NCBI GenBank assembly: GCA_012295275.1
Contig: CM022665.1
Location: 3,231,667-3,295,666, forward strand
Length of the DNA: 64,000 nucleotides
Direction: 5' to 3'
Origin: Chrysomallon squamiferum
Lineage: Eukaryota > Mollusca > Gastropoda > Neomphalida > Peltospiridae
Shown: piece by piece, positions 41,201 to 52,146 of the stretch
How positions within the stretch are numbered: position 1 is the first letter of the stretch
Layout: each line of letters begins with the position of its first letter
Notes under the pieces: generated by a model
The model's database searches: none
What the model was told of the DNA's origin: nothing
What the model saw: the letters and a program-made list of their open reading frames with translations, nothing else
Position numbers and translations under genes: made by a program

Positions 41201-44138
41201 AATTGGAAATGGAAATTTATTCAAAACCTCATCATCCCCGTTTTCAGAAAGCTTCTCTTTCTTCAATTTCTTCAGTTTTGCTAAAATGTGAAAGCATGAA
41301 AATTACATTTATTTGACATATCAAGCATCACTATAAATGAGAATCCAGATAAAATCAAATTTAATTTAAAAATGAATAGAGGAATGTTTTCTTTAACTAA
41401 TTTTAAACAATTTTCTCATACCTTTTACTTTCTTTTCCAACTTCTTTTGTTCTTTAGAAATCTTTTTCCTGGGACCAGAAATAGATTTGAAATGTTCTGG
41501 ATATCTGTCATAGTTTGACAAAAGACCTGTACTGTAGTACTGATATTGGTGGAGCTGAAACAGTTAATTTAAAAAATTAACATTAAACAAATTAATTAGT
41601 TCTCATTTAATATTACTGTTTCAGTATCATCACTTTTTCGGCTAAGTATTAAAAACTGATGGTTAGCAAAATGACAGACAATAATTAAAATAATTAAAAT
41701 AGTTTAGTATTAAAAAACATACACATACATACCCACACCCACAGAAATAATTAAATAACCACAAAAAATATACATATTTTTTTTAATTAAAAATGAAATA
41801 AAATATATATAAAAAATATATTCTACCAAAGCAAAATCTCTTGTGTGTGTGTGTGTGTGTGTAAAATATACTGAACTGCTCAACATGGACAAAAACTAAA
41901 AATTCACAAAGAAATTCATAAAACTTTTGTATTTCTTTTGTTTAACTATATACATCATCCAACCATGCTACTTTATCAAGTTTTTTTTCCAGAAGTGTAC
42001 ATTGTACATATGTTAACAATACAATAGAGAATTTATAGCTCATGCTTATTAAAAATTGTATGTTCTTATAAGCAATCAACGCTTATAAAGTGATATTCAT
42101 CACTGCTGAAGATTCTTTTGTCAATTTTTTTACATGATATCATGTGAAAAGAATTTTATTGCAGCTGTGTGCATTTTAATCTATTAAGGCCAAAGATGGA
42201 ATCATTTTATTGGATAAAGAAATGTGACTAAGAACAATAAGAAAAACAGTAGCCTGTTTTTATTGAATCCTTTGACTCAGAAATAACTGGAAACAATAGT
42301 CACATCCCACCCAACACCATTAATTGGTTCCAAAAGCTATGATGTAACCTGGTTTTTGATGTAAACCAGGCATAAGTCTTTAAAAATGCCTTGAAATAGT
42401 GACAAACATCATAAACCTACCATAAATAACTCACAAAAAAGAATGTATCTATCACTAAACCTTAAAGAATTCTAAAAACACATTTTAGTCACATTTTTAA
42501 ATAATGAACAGTTAATAAAATTACATTACTTACTTTCTTTTGCCCTTAAAAATGTCTTAAATATGATAACAAATATATCACAATTAGCATAAACATACAG
42601 AATAATGTAATTCTCATTAAGATGTTAAAGAATTTAAAGAATATTGTAGTTTTAATTTGTAAAGAATAAATAAAAATTAATAAAATTACGTTGTTTACTG
42701 TAAACCTGACATCTTCTGATATGCTAGATGGTAGAACTACACAACAATGGACATTAAAAAAATTTCACAATTTTTTTATGTAAATATTTTGTTGTATATA
42801 TGTTTATATTCTGTTTTTACTGTACTTTAAACTTGGTTGTTGTTGTTTTTTTTAAATTCTTTTACCTCTTATTGTTAATTTTTTATGTATTTTATTTACA
42901 TTAAATTTGATTTATTTTGTAAAAATATTTTATTTATGTCTTTAAAAAAATATTGGAAATCTATATACATGTTTCTAAGGCTTTTAAGCTTGTATGAAAT
43001 ACACTCAGAGAAAGTGATAAAATATGAATTGAAAATATACCACAGGATCTTGATAAAAGATTTTCTGATGTTTTCTTTGAAATTCATGAATCTGTAGCAT
43101 CATCTGGAAATCTTCATTTGTGATTGGTTTTTCATCATCATCATCTGATGAACTATCACTGAGCAAAATGTTCTAACAAAAACAATACAAATAATTTCAG
43201 ATTAATTTTCAAAATGTAGAGAATGTTTTAGTATCTAATGAGAATAATGAAATTAGATCTAGTCTGGACTTACAACATTTTACTTATTTAATGAATTAGC
43301 TTTCAAAGAATAAAGTTTCAAATTAGATGATAATATAACAATTCAATACCTTTAGCCATTTTCTACTTTTCTTCACTCTACTGAAATTAAACAGCCTTGT
43401 CTTGTCAGCTTTTCTCTCTGAAATAAAAAATGTCAATAAAATAATCAAACAAAACAGAAAAGAACATAATCATGATAAACATTTTCTGAGAATACATTAT
43501 TCTGAATTAGCACTTGACTTTGTTTTATAATTTCATAAAATGTGAATTCAATGTCAAAAATAGTTTTACTATTCTTTCAGATATGAAACATGACTTTCAA
43601 TATTAACACATTTATTACTGATTAAAAAACCCAACAAAATAACAACAAAAAAACCCAAAACTAACCATCTTTAGTGATTGTTATTCCATTGAGAATTTTG
43701 TTTCCTTCTTCGTCTTTCAAACATGGTCTCAAAATATCTGCTTCAGTATCAGTGCTTTCAACATCACTAAAATCAATTAATTGCAGTGTAATTTTAAAAA
43801 ATAACAACAATAATAAAATAAACATTTAAATACATTTAAAAAATTCAAAATGATTTTAAAAAGAGAAATATACTTGTTCTTCTTATCATGATAGCAGATT
43901 TTACAATATTTTGCAACAAACAATTTAAATATTACAGAAATTAGTGTATAAAATGTTGCAGACTTTCCATTTATTATCTGCTCTATAGTATTTACCTCTC
44001 TTTAACTGGTTCAGTCAAAAGATTTTCTACATAGCCCAAGAGAGGTTCCAACGCTAATGCTCGCTCCAGTGACTGAACATGTAGTGGCCTTGCTAACTGC
44101 TGCCCATAATTATGTTCCAAGTTTGTCTCTGCAGACAT
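19129..44138 (-). CDS. INO80: INO80 chromatin-remodelling ATPase, 36 coding exons
   Basis: Snf2-family motor of the INO80 complex, which slides nucleosomes in transcription, replication and repair. Coding exons on the - strand: 44138-43996, 43766-43666, 43417-43350, 43172-43041, 41554-41422, 41280-41228, 40952-40797, 40308-40255, 40023-39820, 39558-39396, 38068-38001, 37013-36974, 36807-36719, 36401-36288, 35952-35857, 35555-35353, 34861-34777, 34563-34446, 34112-34027, 33599-33432, 32964-32865, 32514-32407, 32149-32059, 31906-31829, 31614-31365, 31034-30903, 30655-30430, 27721-27594, 24581-24414, 24006-23848, 23209-23107, 22772-22702, 22389-22273, 20272-20170, 19830-19648, 19193-19129. Together they are 4356 nt, exactly 1451 codons plus TAA, with phases agreeing at every join. 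Human INO80 is about 1556 aa. The start [12 protein letters not shown] was chosen because an ATG 7 nt upstream is out of frame. One intron uses a GC donor. Domains are given in separate entries. Exon borders are read from consensus and frame, not from transcripts. Confidence 0.93.
19583..19635. repeat. (TG)n tract, CA repeat just inside an INO80 intron
   Basis: A 53-nt TG run on the + strand, so a CA run in the INO80 transcript. It begins 12 nt after the donor GT of the penultimate coding exon (19830-19648). Confidence 0.96.
23848..24581 (-). CDS. INO80: INO80 ATPase lobe 2 (Helicase_C) core exons
   Basis: Coding exons 29 and 30, residues about 1130-1238. They encode [38 protein letters not shown] (motif V), [20 protein letters not shown] and [20 protein letters not shown] (motif VI, with both arginine fingers in the DRAHRLGQ segment). 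Downstream exons give [20 protein letters not shown] and a basic Lys/Arg-rich helix typical of the INO80 brace region. Confidence 0.93.
24582..27593 (-). other. INO80 intron, 3.0 kb, GC-AG type
   Basis: The donor reads CTAGAG/gcaagc and the acceptor ttttgtcag/GAATAT. Without the GC donor the frame MIDLLE-EYMWHRK, conserved in INO80 proteins, would be broken. The interior is AT-rich; two slightly less AT-rich islands (about 26180-26290 and 26850-27010) may be old insertions. Confidence 0.85.
27594..32964 (-). CDS. INO80: INO80 insertion between the ATPase lobes and start of lobe 2
   Basis: Coding exons 21-28, residues about 759-1129. INO80-type motors carry a long insertion between the two RecA-like lobes, which in known complexes docks the RUVBL1/RUVBL2 hexamer. 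Here it includes [50 protein letters not shown], a variable Ser/Thr-rich stretch ([15 protein letters not shown]), [20 protein letters not shown], and [15 protein letters not shown]. Exon 28 starts lobe 2 with [20 protein letters not shown] and [11 protein letters not shown]. The segment around 31471-31497 contains a perfect inverted repeat. Confidence 0.9.
27722..30429 (-). other. INO80 intron, 2.7 kb
   Basis: A GT-AG intron between VSIP and [11 protein letters not shown]. The content is AT-rich with poly-A/T runs. I see no nested gene. Confidence 0.75.
33432..36807 (-). CDS. INO80: INO80 ATPase lobe 1 (SNF2_N) exons
   Basis: Coding exons 13-20, residues about 439-758. [20 protein letters not shown] is the Q-motif region, followed by [21 protein letters not shown] with the Walker A Lys and Thr at about residues 494-495. 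Then [17 protein letters not shown] (motif Ia), [13 protein letters not shown] (motif II, DEAQ as is usual for INO80 rather than DEAH), [16 protein letters not shown] (motif III), and [20 protein letters not shown]. All the residues needed for ATP hydrolysis appear intact. Confidence 0.93.
38001..44138 (-). CDS. INO80: INO80 N-terminal part with DBINO domain
   Basis: Coding exons 1-11, residues 1 to about 425. The first 100 residues are acidic and low in complexity ([14 protein letters not shown] follows). Exon 5 gives [20 protein letters not shown], then a Lys-rich linker. Exons 7-10 encode a long basic, coiled-coil-like stretch ([73 protein letters not shown]) that matches the DBINO region diagnostic of INO80 ATPases; in known complexes it binds actin/Arp proteins and linker DNA. 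This region separates INO80 from SWR1, CHD and SWI/SNF ATPases and is the main reason for the gene name. Confidence 0.92.
38069..39395 (-). other. INO80 intron, 1.3 kb; no nested gene seen
   Basis: The intron lies between [11 protein letters not shown] and [11 protein letters not shown]. It is less AT-rich in places than neighbouring introns, and a 68-residue open frame on the + strand (38608-38814) has no recognisable features. Confidence 0.6.
41555..43040 (-). other. INO80 intron, 1.5 kb
   Basis: A GT-AG intron between KIFYQDPV and [10 protein letters not shown]. It contains a short TG tract at 41841-41861 and nothing else I can name. Confidence 0.7.
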
Positions 44139-44151
44139 TGTGCATTCTTCT

Positions 44152-46581
44152 CCTAAAACAGTATTTACTAAAAAATATTACTAGAACAAAGAAAAATAAA
44201 TAACAATAAAATAAAAATATATTTTATTCACAGTGTTTTTCTTTCTAATGACTTCTGTGCCATCAGTATTATTAAATTTTACGGCTAGCAATACCAATAA
44301 TTAAACATAAACAGAACAAGCAAAGACCAAATAAATATCATTATGAGCAAAACAATTTATTTTATATAAATTTTTCTACTGTGAAACTGTCTGAAAAGGA
44401 CCTGTGAAAATAATACAATTTGTATCTGAAAACAGTTATGAAATATTCTATATATTCTGAGTATACTGTCATTTTCCAAACTGATTAAACTTCATGAAAT
44501 AAATGTACTAAAACTAAGAAAGATGTAGATCGTCAAATATTTAGTGTCTGCAAGTCTCTTTTAAAAAATAAAATAAACTGAAAATTAGATATGGAATTTT
44601 TTTGGTCATATGCCTCTTTTTATGGACAATATATAATTAAATGAATTAATTTAATAATTATCAGTATTATTATTATTATTATGCAACCCCAATCAGTGCA
44701 ACAAATCACAGGAATCTACAGAACTTCAATATAAGCTGTAAATCTATTCCAAAATAATCATAATCTGTTCTTTTATTTATGATTCTTTATTGGTACCTTT
44801 CAACAGATTATGACTTTTAAAAACTCATCAGCTAATTTAATCAGAATGAGTGTGTTGATTAACTTGATTTCATGTCAGTGGTTAACTATATTATTTGGCT
44901 ATGCATATGTGTGATGTACTGTATACAAATACTTGACATTGTATTTTTGACAAAATATTAATACAGATCAAGATCTGTTGATGTATATAAAAAAAAAGAA
45001 TAGCAATAATTAAAAACAAAACTGTCTAAAATATATGAAACTTGCTGTTATTAAGAAAAAGATTAACATCTGGTATATACGCACAAGATATTTAGGAACT
45101 CATTAACATCTGTCTTTACTCTAGATTAGTCTTTAACCAAGTACTTCATATTTTGCTTTCAGTCTATAATATTATTGAACTTTGCATTCTACACAGTGAC
45201 ATGTTTGACTGCATTTAAAAGATTTTTTTTAAAAACACAAACAAGCAAATGATCTTCCTCTGCTTTACTGAATTTGATACAGTTAACAATTTCAACAAGA
45301 AAATGTGTATATGTGTGTGCATATATTTGTGCTGTATCTAAAACAACAAACAAAATTACAGAGAAATCATACTGATACAAATGGTCATCAGGTCTAAATG
45401 CACTGTTCAAATAATAATTTTTGTCAGTTAAAGATATAATAATCTAATAATTTATTAACATATTTTCTTTTCTATTTAAACTCATTAAACACATTCTCTG
45501 TGTAATTAAGTTTTCACATAAACATTATTATTATTCATCAGATCTAATAATTTAAAATACAGTTTCTGAAGCCTATAGAATCCCAAACTATCAACATTAA
45601 ACGTCACATTTCTGCATTATGACTACAGTTAGTGAAAATTCAATGCATAATGAAACAAGATCAACATTCGTTTGATTCAGTAATGTTAAATATCTACTTA
45701 AAAAGTATATATTTCTTATTGGTGTTTCTTCAGAAAAAATGTACATAATAAATAACTGTTAGAACAAATAGGAAATAATTTTAAAAAATGAGGTTTTAGA
45801 ATAATTAAATGTAAATTCATTTGCTTAATGCTGTCATTTTTTTTTTTTTTTTAATTGACATCCTGATACTTTAGTACTGCAAAATAGATTTATTTTTATA
45901 CAACCAATCTGGATCTGTTTTAGTGTGACCTTAAATGTAATGAAATAGGTAATAAATATAATTTAAAAAAATAATAATTAAAAAATCTGTTTTAAGTATT
46001 CTTTATGTCAGAAAGATTTATATATATTTGTTCTTACTGTCAAAAAAATATATATAACCGCATTGTCACAATGTATATTTTAATTATAATAACTGAGGTT
46101 AATCATGTTCATAGAATGGATGAAAGTTGACATTTATGCAGCTATAATTGTGCCTACATGTAATCATTTATAATTAATCTTCTAGACTTACTAAGTGATC
46201 TTTTTTCACAGTATACCTTTTTCTTTCTACATTATTAACGTTATATACCACGTGTTTCACGTTTGAATATTTCGAAATTATTTCCTGCAGAATTTATAAA
46301 TATTTCAACACTGACTTAAAAAGTCCAGTATATCTCGACACAAAACACTGTTTATTACAAGAATATACACGACAAAATATTCTGTGTTACCAATTGTTAA
46401 TCCATTTGGAAGATGCAATATATATTGGCCTAATGCGGGTTTTTTTGTTTGTTTTTTTGTACCGATTGTAAATTGAGTTTACAGTTGTTTTAATGAGAAT
46501 TTGAACGATATAAACCCTTGACTAAAGCGATAGCAGACGAAAAATATTCGAGGACGATGTTAAAGCAACTTCTTTCATACC
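44152..46581 (-). other. INO80 5' UTR intron (inferred)
   Basis: The first coding exon begins at an acceptor (ctgttttag/GAGAAG) only 14 nt before the start codon, so a non-coding upstream exon must exist. A good donor, TTTTGAG/gtatga, lies at 46581-46580 next to the promoter region. The interval is AT-rich and otherwise empty. Confidence 0.5.
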
Positions 46582-46720
46582 TCAAAACAGAATTTTCGAA
46601 TACAAAGTCTAATAACATCCGGATCAAAGCCCTGCAAACGCCAGATACCAAAATGGCGATTTCTGAGCACTGCGGCAACTATCGGGCTATGGCTGGTTGC
46701 CGCAAATAAAACCATGACTT
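46582..46720 (-). other. Likely INO80 5' untranslated exon
   Basis: This segment ends at the donor described for the 5' UTR intron, is less AT-rich and has more CpG than its surroundings, and lies at the divergent promoter. The transcription start is not visible, so the upstream limit is approximate. A + strand open frame over the same bases (46518-46709) does not look like a protein. Confidence 0.4.
46648..46658 (+). promoter_or_regulatory. YY1-like site at INO80 5' end
   Basis: CCAAAATGGCG matches the YY1/Pho core (AANATGGCG). A second AATGGCGGG-type site is at about 46745-46753 on the - strand. Many animal promoters carry this motif close downstream of the start site. Confidence 0.45.
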
Positions 46721-47220
46721 TCCTCTCGCTACGCTGGGGGTCTCCCGCCATTATTCGGTCACATCTCGATACCAAAATGAAAATAATCTTTTAATTGAAA
46801 TGCAATACCATCCTTTCAATACATGCAATATTTGCTCTTATTTCATTAAACAGCTCAATGCAGAAAGCATAACTTGGGTATAATGTTATGAGTTAACAGA
46901 AATATTGATATTATAAATACTGTGTTTTGAGAGTAAAAGCTATTTTTAACATGACGGAATTGTACGAGAATATACGAATTACTTATGATTAAGAATAAAA
47001 TATTATTTAATTATTAGTTCACTGTTTAAAACAAATTTATAGCATATGAATAAATATTCAATTATAATTAATTTTCTTTACTTATGTTAATTACACGTAC
47101 TTCATGCGCTACCCCATGAAAATATGAATAGACCGTTAATGCGTGACACAGTTTGTTGTTCATTTACAAATTCAAAACGTTTTGGCGTAACTTCGAAGTT
47201 TATCAGTCTAAAGGTTATCA

Positions 47221-47231
47221 GCGCCATTTTG
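47221..47231 (-). promoter_or_regulatory. YY1-like site at SR gene 5' end
   Basis: GCGCCATTTTG on the + strand is the reverse complement of CAAAATGGCGC, a good match to the YY1/Pho core, about 50 nt before the inferred SR gene 5' UTR donor. Confidence 0.4.
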
Positions 47232-47278
47232 TCACGTTTTGGCACAAATAGACAAGAGGTAGTTGGTGGCTATATTTT
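47232..47278 (+). other. Likely SR gene 5' untranslated exon (end)
   Basis: The coding exon starts at an acceptor (atatgcag/TAACATGGG) only 4 nt before the ATG, so an upstream non-coding exon is required. The donor ATATTTT/gtaagt at 47279 is the best candidate. The 5' limit is unknown. Confidence 0.4.
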
Positions 47279-47867
47279 GTAAGTTTTAAAGTAAATAAAT
47301 AAAAACTTTAAGTAGAGTTTACTTTCTTTTTATCGCATGAAATTATGTAATATCTTTCAAAGTTTATATTCTATACATTAATAGTTACATTGTCTTGGCA
47401 AACCCACGTTAGACAAAAGGCCAAAAATAAAAAAAAGATTGATTATTAGTGCGGCACGTAATCCGATAAAACGTCTTATGAATGAGAATAATTTCAAGCA
47501 GTCATGATAGACGGATAAAGGGTCACTCTAAAAGCTTGTGTCATTGAATCTGTATATATAAAATAGTCCATTTCATACTTCTGCCAAGATCTGGCCTTAA
47601 ACACGCCATTTCAGCAATTCTTAAGTAGGTAAACTACAGTGAAAACGAGTCTCTAATGTTTGTGTCTCTAATTAAATGAAATCACAATTTAGTTAACAAG
47701 ATATTATAATTATGAATTACATACCTTTGAAAGTTTGTTTGTGCCTCATATGTAGCCTGAATATACTTGAATAGGATAGGATAATCTCAATTACACAAGA
47801 ATTACCAAAACATTGGGGACATTTCTTTTGCAATTAATAATTCTTGTATTTACTTATATGCAGTAAC

Positions 47868-50800
47868 ATGGGCACGCGAGTGTACATTGGAAGACTTTCC
47901 TACCATGCCAGAGAAAAAGATGTGGAACGATTTTTTAGAGGCTATGGTAGAATAAGAGATGTAATGCTGAAGAATGGATATGGATTTGTGGTTTGTATTT
48001 GGTCTTGTTTTTACTTTACTAGGATAAACAACCCAAAACATTGGCCATTCCAGTGTTAACACAATAATCCATGCTAATGTGAAAATTTGTGTACATGTTA
48101 AAAAATAAGTTTGTCAGTATCCATCTGTTGGAAAAGTTACTTTTGTCTGGTTTTGAGAAGTAATAATAATTGAAATGGGAATTTTTTTTATTTTATTTGG
48201 GTGTTTGGAGAATGGAAATTGATCCAGTTAATATTATTTCAATTAGTACCAGCTATGATTCATTAGTATATAGGGCTATAGTATCCAGGGAATTAAATTC
48301 ATTCTATAAATGTGGTCAAATAATCTTTAGTAATTATGTAATGTCTTCAGAGACCAAAATGCATATATATTTTATAATCAGTTTTGAAATGTTATTAATA
48401 AGCTCTTTGTGATGATTCCTGTTTGCACAGCAATTTTCTTGTTTCCAGGAATTTGATGATCACAGAGATGCTGATGATGCAGTGTATGAACTGAACGGCA
48501 AAGAGCTTTGTGGTGAAAGGTATTCAGTGTAACAATATTGAGAAGATTGTGATTTTTAGAGTACAGGCACTCCTCACTTAACAAGTCCTGTTCCTACATC
48601 TTTGTCATTGAACAAATTGGTCAATAAGTGAGAAGTTGCTCCTTATTGATATTTCATGCATGCTATATTGGAAGTGGGTTTGTGTCAACCATCTTTAGGT
48701 ATTGTTTTAATGTCACTTTTGCAACATTTATAACATTTTTAGTGTTCTTCAAACATTTTTACAGTAGTGTATTGTGTAGTGTAATAAAGAGAATAGAAGA
48801 AATCAACACTAATATACATTACCTGGATTGGTTGTTGTAAATACCAGTAATTTTATTTATTCTGGATAAAAAGGTCTAAAGAAAACTCCCAACTTGATAA
48901 TTTGCATAATTCTTGTGTGTTACACAACATAAAAATAAAATCAGTCCCATGTGGATCACAAAGTACAAATTAATATATGAGATGTTTGTTTTTGAGATTG
49001 AGTGTGAATGCTAGTATAATGAATACTGACTGACTGCTCGGATGAAACTGAGACTGAGAAAGGTTAATGTGAGACAAATTGTTTGATGCCAATATACTAC
49101 CCTGCAGTTTCCATGACCAGTGTTTCTTGTAGTGTACAATGCTGACTGGTCAGAGATTTGGTTAAGTCCACCAGGTTGTTAAATAGGTAGGTTAAGTGAG
49201 GAGGAACTGATTCATACTTAGTGAATGTAAAAATAATGTACATACAGATCCCAGAAAATATTGAAAGTGAAGGAATTTATTAACCAGAAAATCAGTACAT
49301 TTAAAATTGAGTGAATTTCCTTTTAATGTATATTTGCACAATAACTAATAAAACTATTTTTTTGATATGGCTTGAAATGATCATAAATATTGTGCAAAGT
49401 TTTGATGTGTGAAATATTTGTTACTGCAGAGTGATAGTTGAACATGCTCGTGGACCGAGAGGGGAAGATTCGTGGCGAGACAGAGATAGGGGATACGGAC
49501 GACGACGAGGTATTGGTTCCGCATCCAGACGAGACAAGTAAGTAAATATTTCCTGTCATTCTGAAAGTAACACGGTCTGTTTATTTTGTCTGAGAATTAT
49601 CTGTCAAAATCCACTCAATCCATCTTGAAATGCTCAGAATTTTTATTTAAAAAAAAAAAAATTATGTCACATCTATATCCAGTTTTACTTGTGTATAATA
49701 AAACACATTAGCAGTGAATGTAAATGTTTGTTTCTGTGTGCTACATTATATAATGAAGTTTTTGTTTCAGATACGGTCCACCGACTCGAACAGAATATAG
49801 AATTATTGTTGAAAATCTATCATCTCGAGTCAGCTGGCAGGTATGTGTTGCACTGTTTAGGGAAGGGGGAAGCTGTTTCTACTAAAGATATTGCAATTCT
49901 GTATTTTTCACATGGCTCTCAATAGACGAGGTTCACCACAATAAATGCCTTTCCAGTAAGTTTGATCTTTTTGACAAAACCTTGATGCAAAATGTGGTAA
50001 ATGCAAATGATACTAAGCAGCATTTACTGTTTTTATTTGCACATCTCTTAATGACTGATTTATATAAATGTCTGGCCATGAAACAATTTTTTCCTTAGAT
50101 TATATTTCCCCATCAAAAGTGATTTTGGATTTAGCTCCTTGTATATAAATCTTATTCTTTTTAAAAGACTTAAAATATGAGTGAGAAAAGTGCTTCAGGT
50201 TTCTTGTCAAAAAGATATCTACGTTTCCTTAAAAATGAAAATTGTATTAAATGTAATAATGATCAAATGTATTGCTTTTCTGTACTTATGATTTGGCTAT
50301 CACTAATTATAAAAAGCCATTATTTCCCTGACAGCTAATCATGACTGGGTCAGATGCTCTGAAATGAAGGCCAGTCTCTGAGGGGAGGTATCCACTTGCA
50401 CACTTCAGCTAGTGACCACCTTTCAGGAGACCAGAATTGTATGAACTGATCAACCCTCTGCTGATGGGGTGTCTTTGGTCGACTGGGTCCTATAACCATC
50501 CACCGATGTCTGTATTTGAGGCATGCCACTTGCGTCCCTGAACCACTGAGGCATGTCAGTTGCACCCCTGAACCAGTCTATAGTTCTATGCCCAGTTCAA
50601 GCTGTAGTGGCTTGTGTTGGGAAAATTTGAATTTCAGATAATTGTCAGGAGTCTCTCTGGCTGGCTTCTTCCCTTAAAAAAGAAAAGGTCTGGTTGATTA
50701 CTGTTTGGCTTCTTCTAGTGTCCTTCCTACCAAGCTGCAGGCTAGGCTTTGCGGGTTTACTGATGTAATCTTACATCGAACTCGAAGGAAGCGAGATCAT

Positions 50801-52110
50801 ACCAGATGTACGGCACTCTGGCACATTCAGCCCGAGGCATTAAACAAGCTTTGATAGGTATATAACTGCTTTGACCTTTCAGTTTTCACATTTAAAGCAA
50901 GGTAATATTATAGAATTCTGTTAATTCTGAATTTAAAAATAAGTACAAAAAAAAAAAAAAAAATACAGGGTTGTTCCAGAAGACTGTGTATGCATTAATA
51001 ATTTGTCTTTATTTTCTGTTCACTGGAGCAAAAGAACAATTAGTTTAATCAGTAAATCCGTATCATTGTTAACAGCCTAAAATCTGGAGTTAATGGGTAG
51101 TTTTCCACTAAAATGTTATGTTATTTATTGTAAAAACTTGAAAATTGTATATATTTGAAATTACTTAATTCCTTTAAAAAAAAAAAATGAAGACATAAAT
51201 TAAACATCTGAAGGGTATCCTTGACATGTGATTATTTTATTTTTAAAGTTTATAAAAAATGATTATTTGAAGAGAAAAAAATGTATTTACTCCCTTTGGT
51301 TATTTATTTACAGTTTTATTATTGTCTCACTATAATGTGAGAATGGAATATTTGAAGTAATTAAAATAAATTTAAAAAAAAAAAAAAAATTCTTCTGGAA
51401 TAGCCCTTCACATTTCATTTATAAGTAAGACACAATTATACTATGGTATTTTTCTTGCATGTGGTTTCAAGTATTTGTTTATATGGTGTGGTCATTGTTC
51501 TGATGGATTGAATTGTGATCTTCACTGAATGTTGCAGAGTTATGGTTTTGGAAATCATGTATCTGAAATACTATTTCCAGGAAAGAGTTGATAAAAGAAG
51601 GTGCCTTTTCCTGATAGTTGCATAATGGGTTTGTGCTGTTTTGAATAAGCAAACTAGTACAGGATATTATAATTTCAGGAAATTGAATGGCTTTTTACTT
51701 GGGCCTTGTCATAAATATTTTAATATTGTTTTCCAAGTAGCTGTCTGTATTCAGATGTAAAGCAAAATTTAACTTTAATGGAAAATGAGTAGTGCCAGTG
51801 TTTTTTTGTGTTAAAAAGGAAGCAGACAGCCAGTATAAACAATCTATAGATGGCTTATTTTAGTGGATCTTGCCTCGCCTCTCAGTGTGAAGGAATAATG
51901 TCCTCTGTTTAATGCACAGTGGTTCACACACTCTTTTATGAAAGTCATTGTGAAAAAAGTACTCAGAAAATTCATACATGTGTAGAATGACAAATAATTT
52001 GAGAATAATTACTTTTAGTATTTATTAATTTTTGTATATTGGTAAGGCTGTTAAACAGTTTTTGTGTTGTTCTGATTTTAAGTCTTGAACATTTAAAATG
52101 AAGTTGGTGT

Positions 52111-52146
<36 letters not shown>

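Larger units (their letters stand above)
46582..47280. promoter_or_regulatory. Divergent promoter region of INO80 and the SR gene
   Basis: INO80 is transcribed leftwards from about 46.7 kb and the SR gene rightwards from about 47.2 kb, so their starts lie within roughly 500-600 bp. The ends of the interval carry CpG and YY1-like motifs, while the middle is AT-rich. No convincing TATA box position can be singled out in this composition. Confidence 0.5.

Noticed and set aside
46518-46709. 63-codon open frame at the divergent promoter
   Set aside because: Overlaps the likely INO80 5' untranslated exon; low protein likeness; better explained by CpG-richer promoter DNA.
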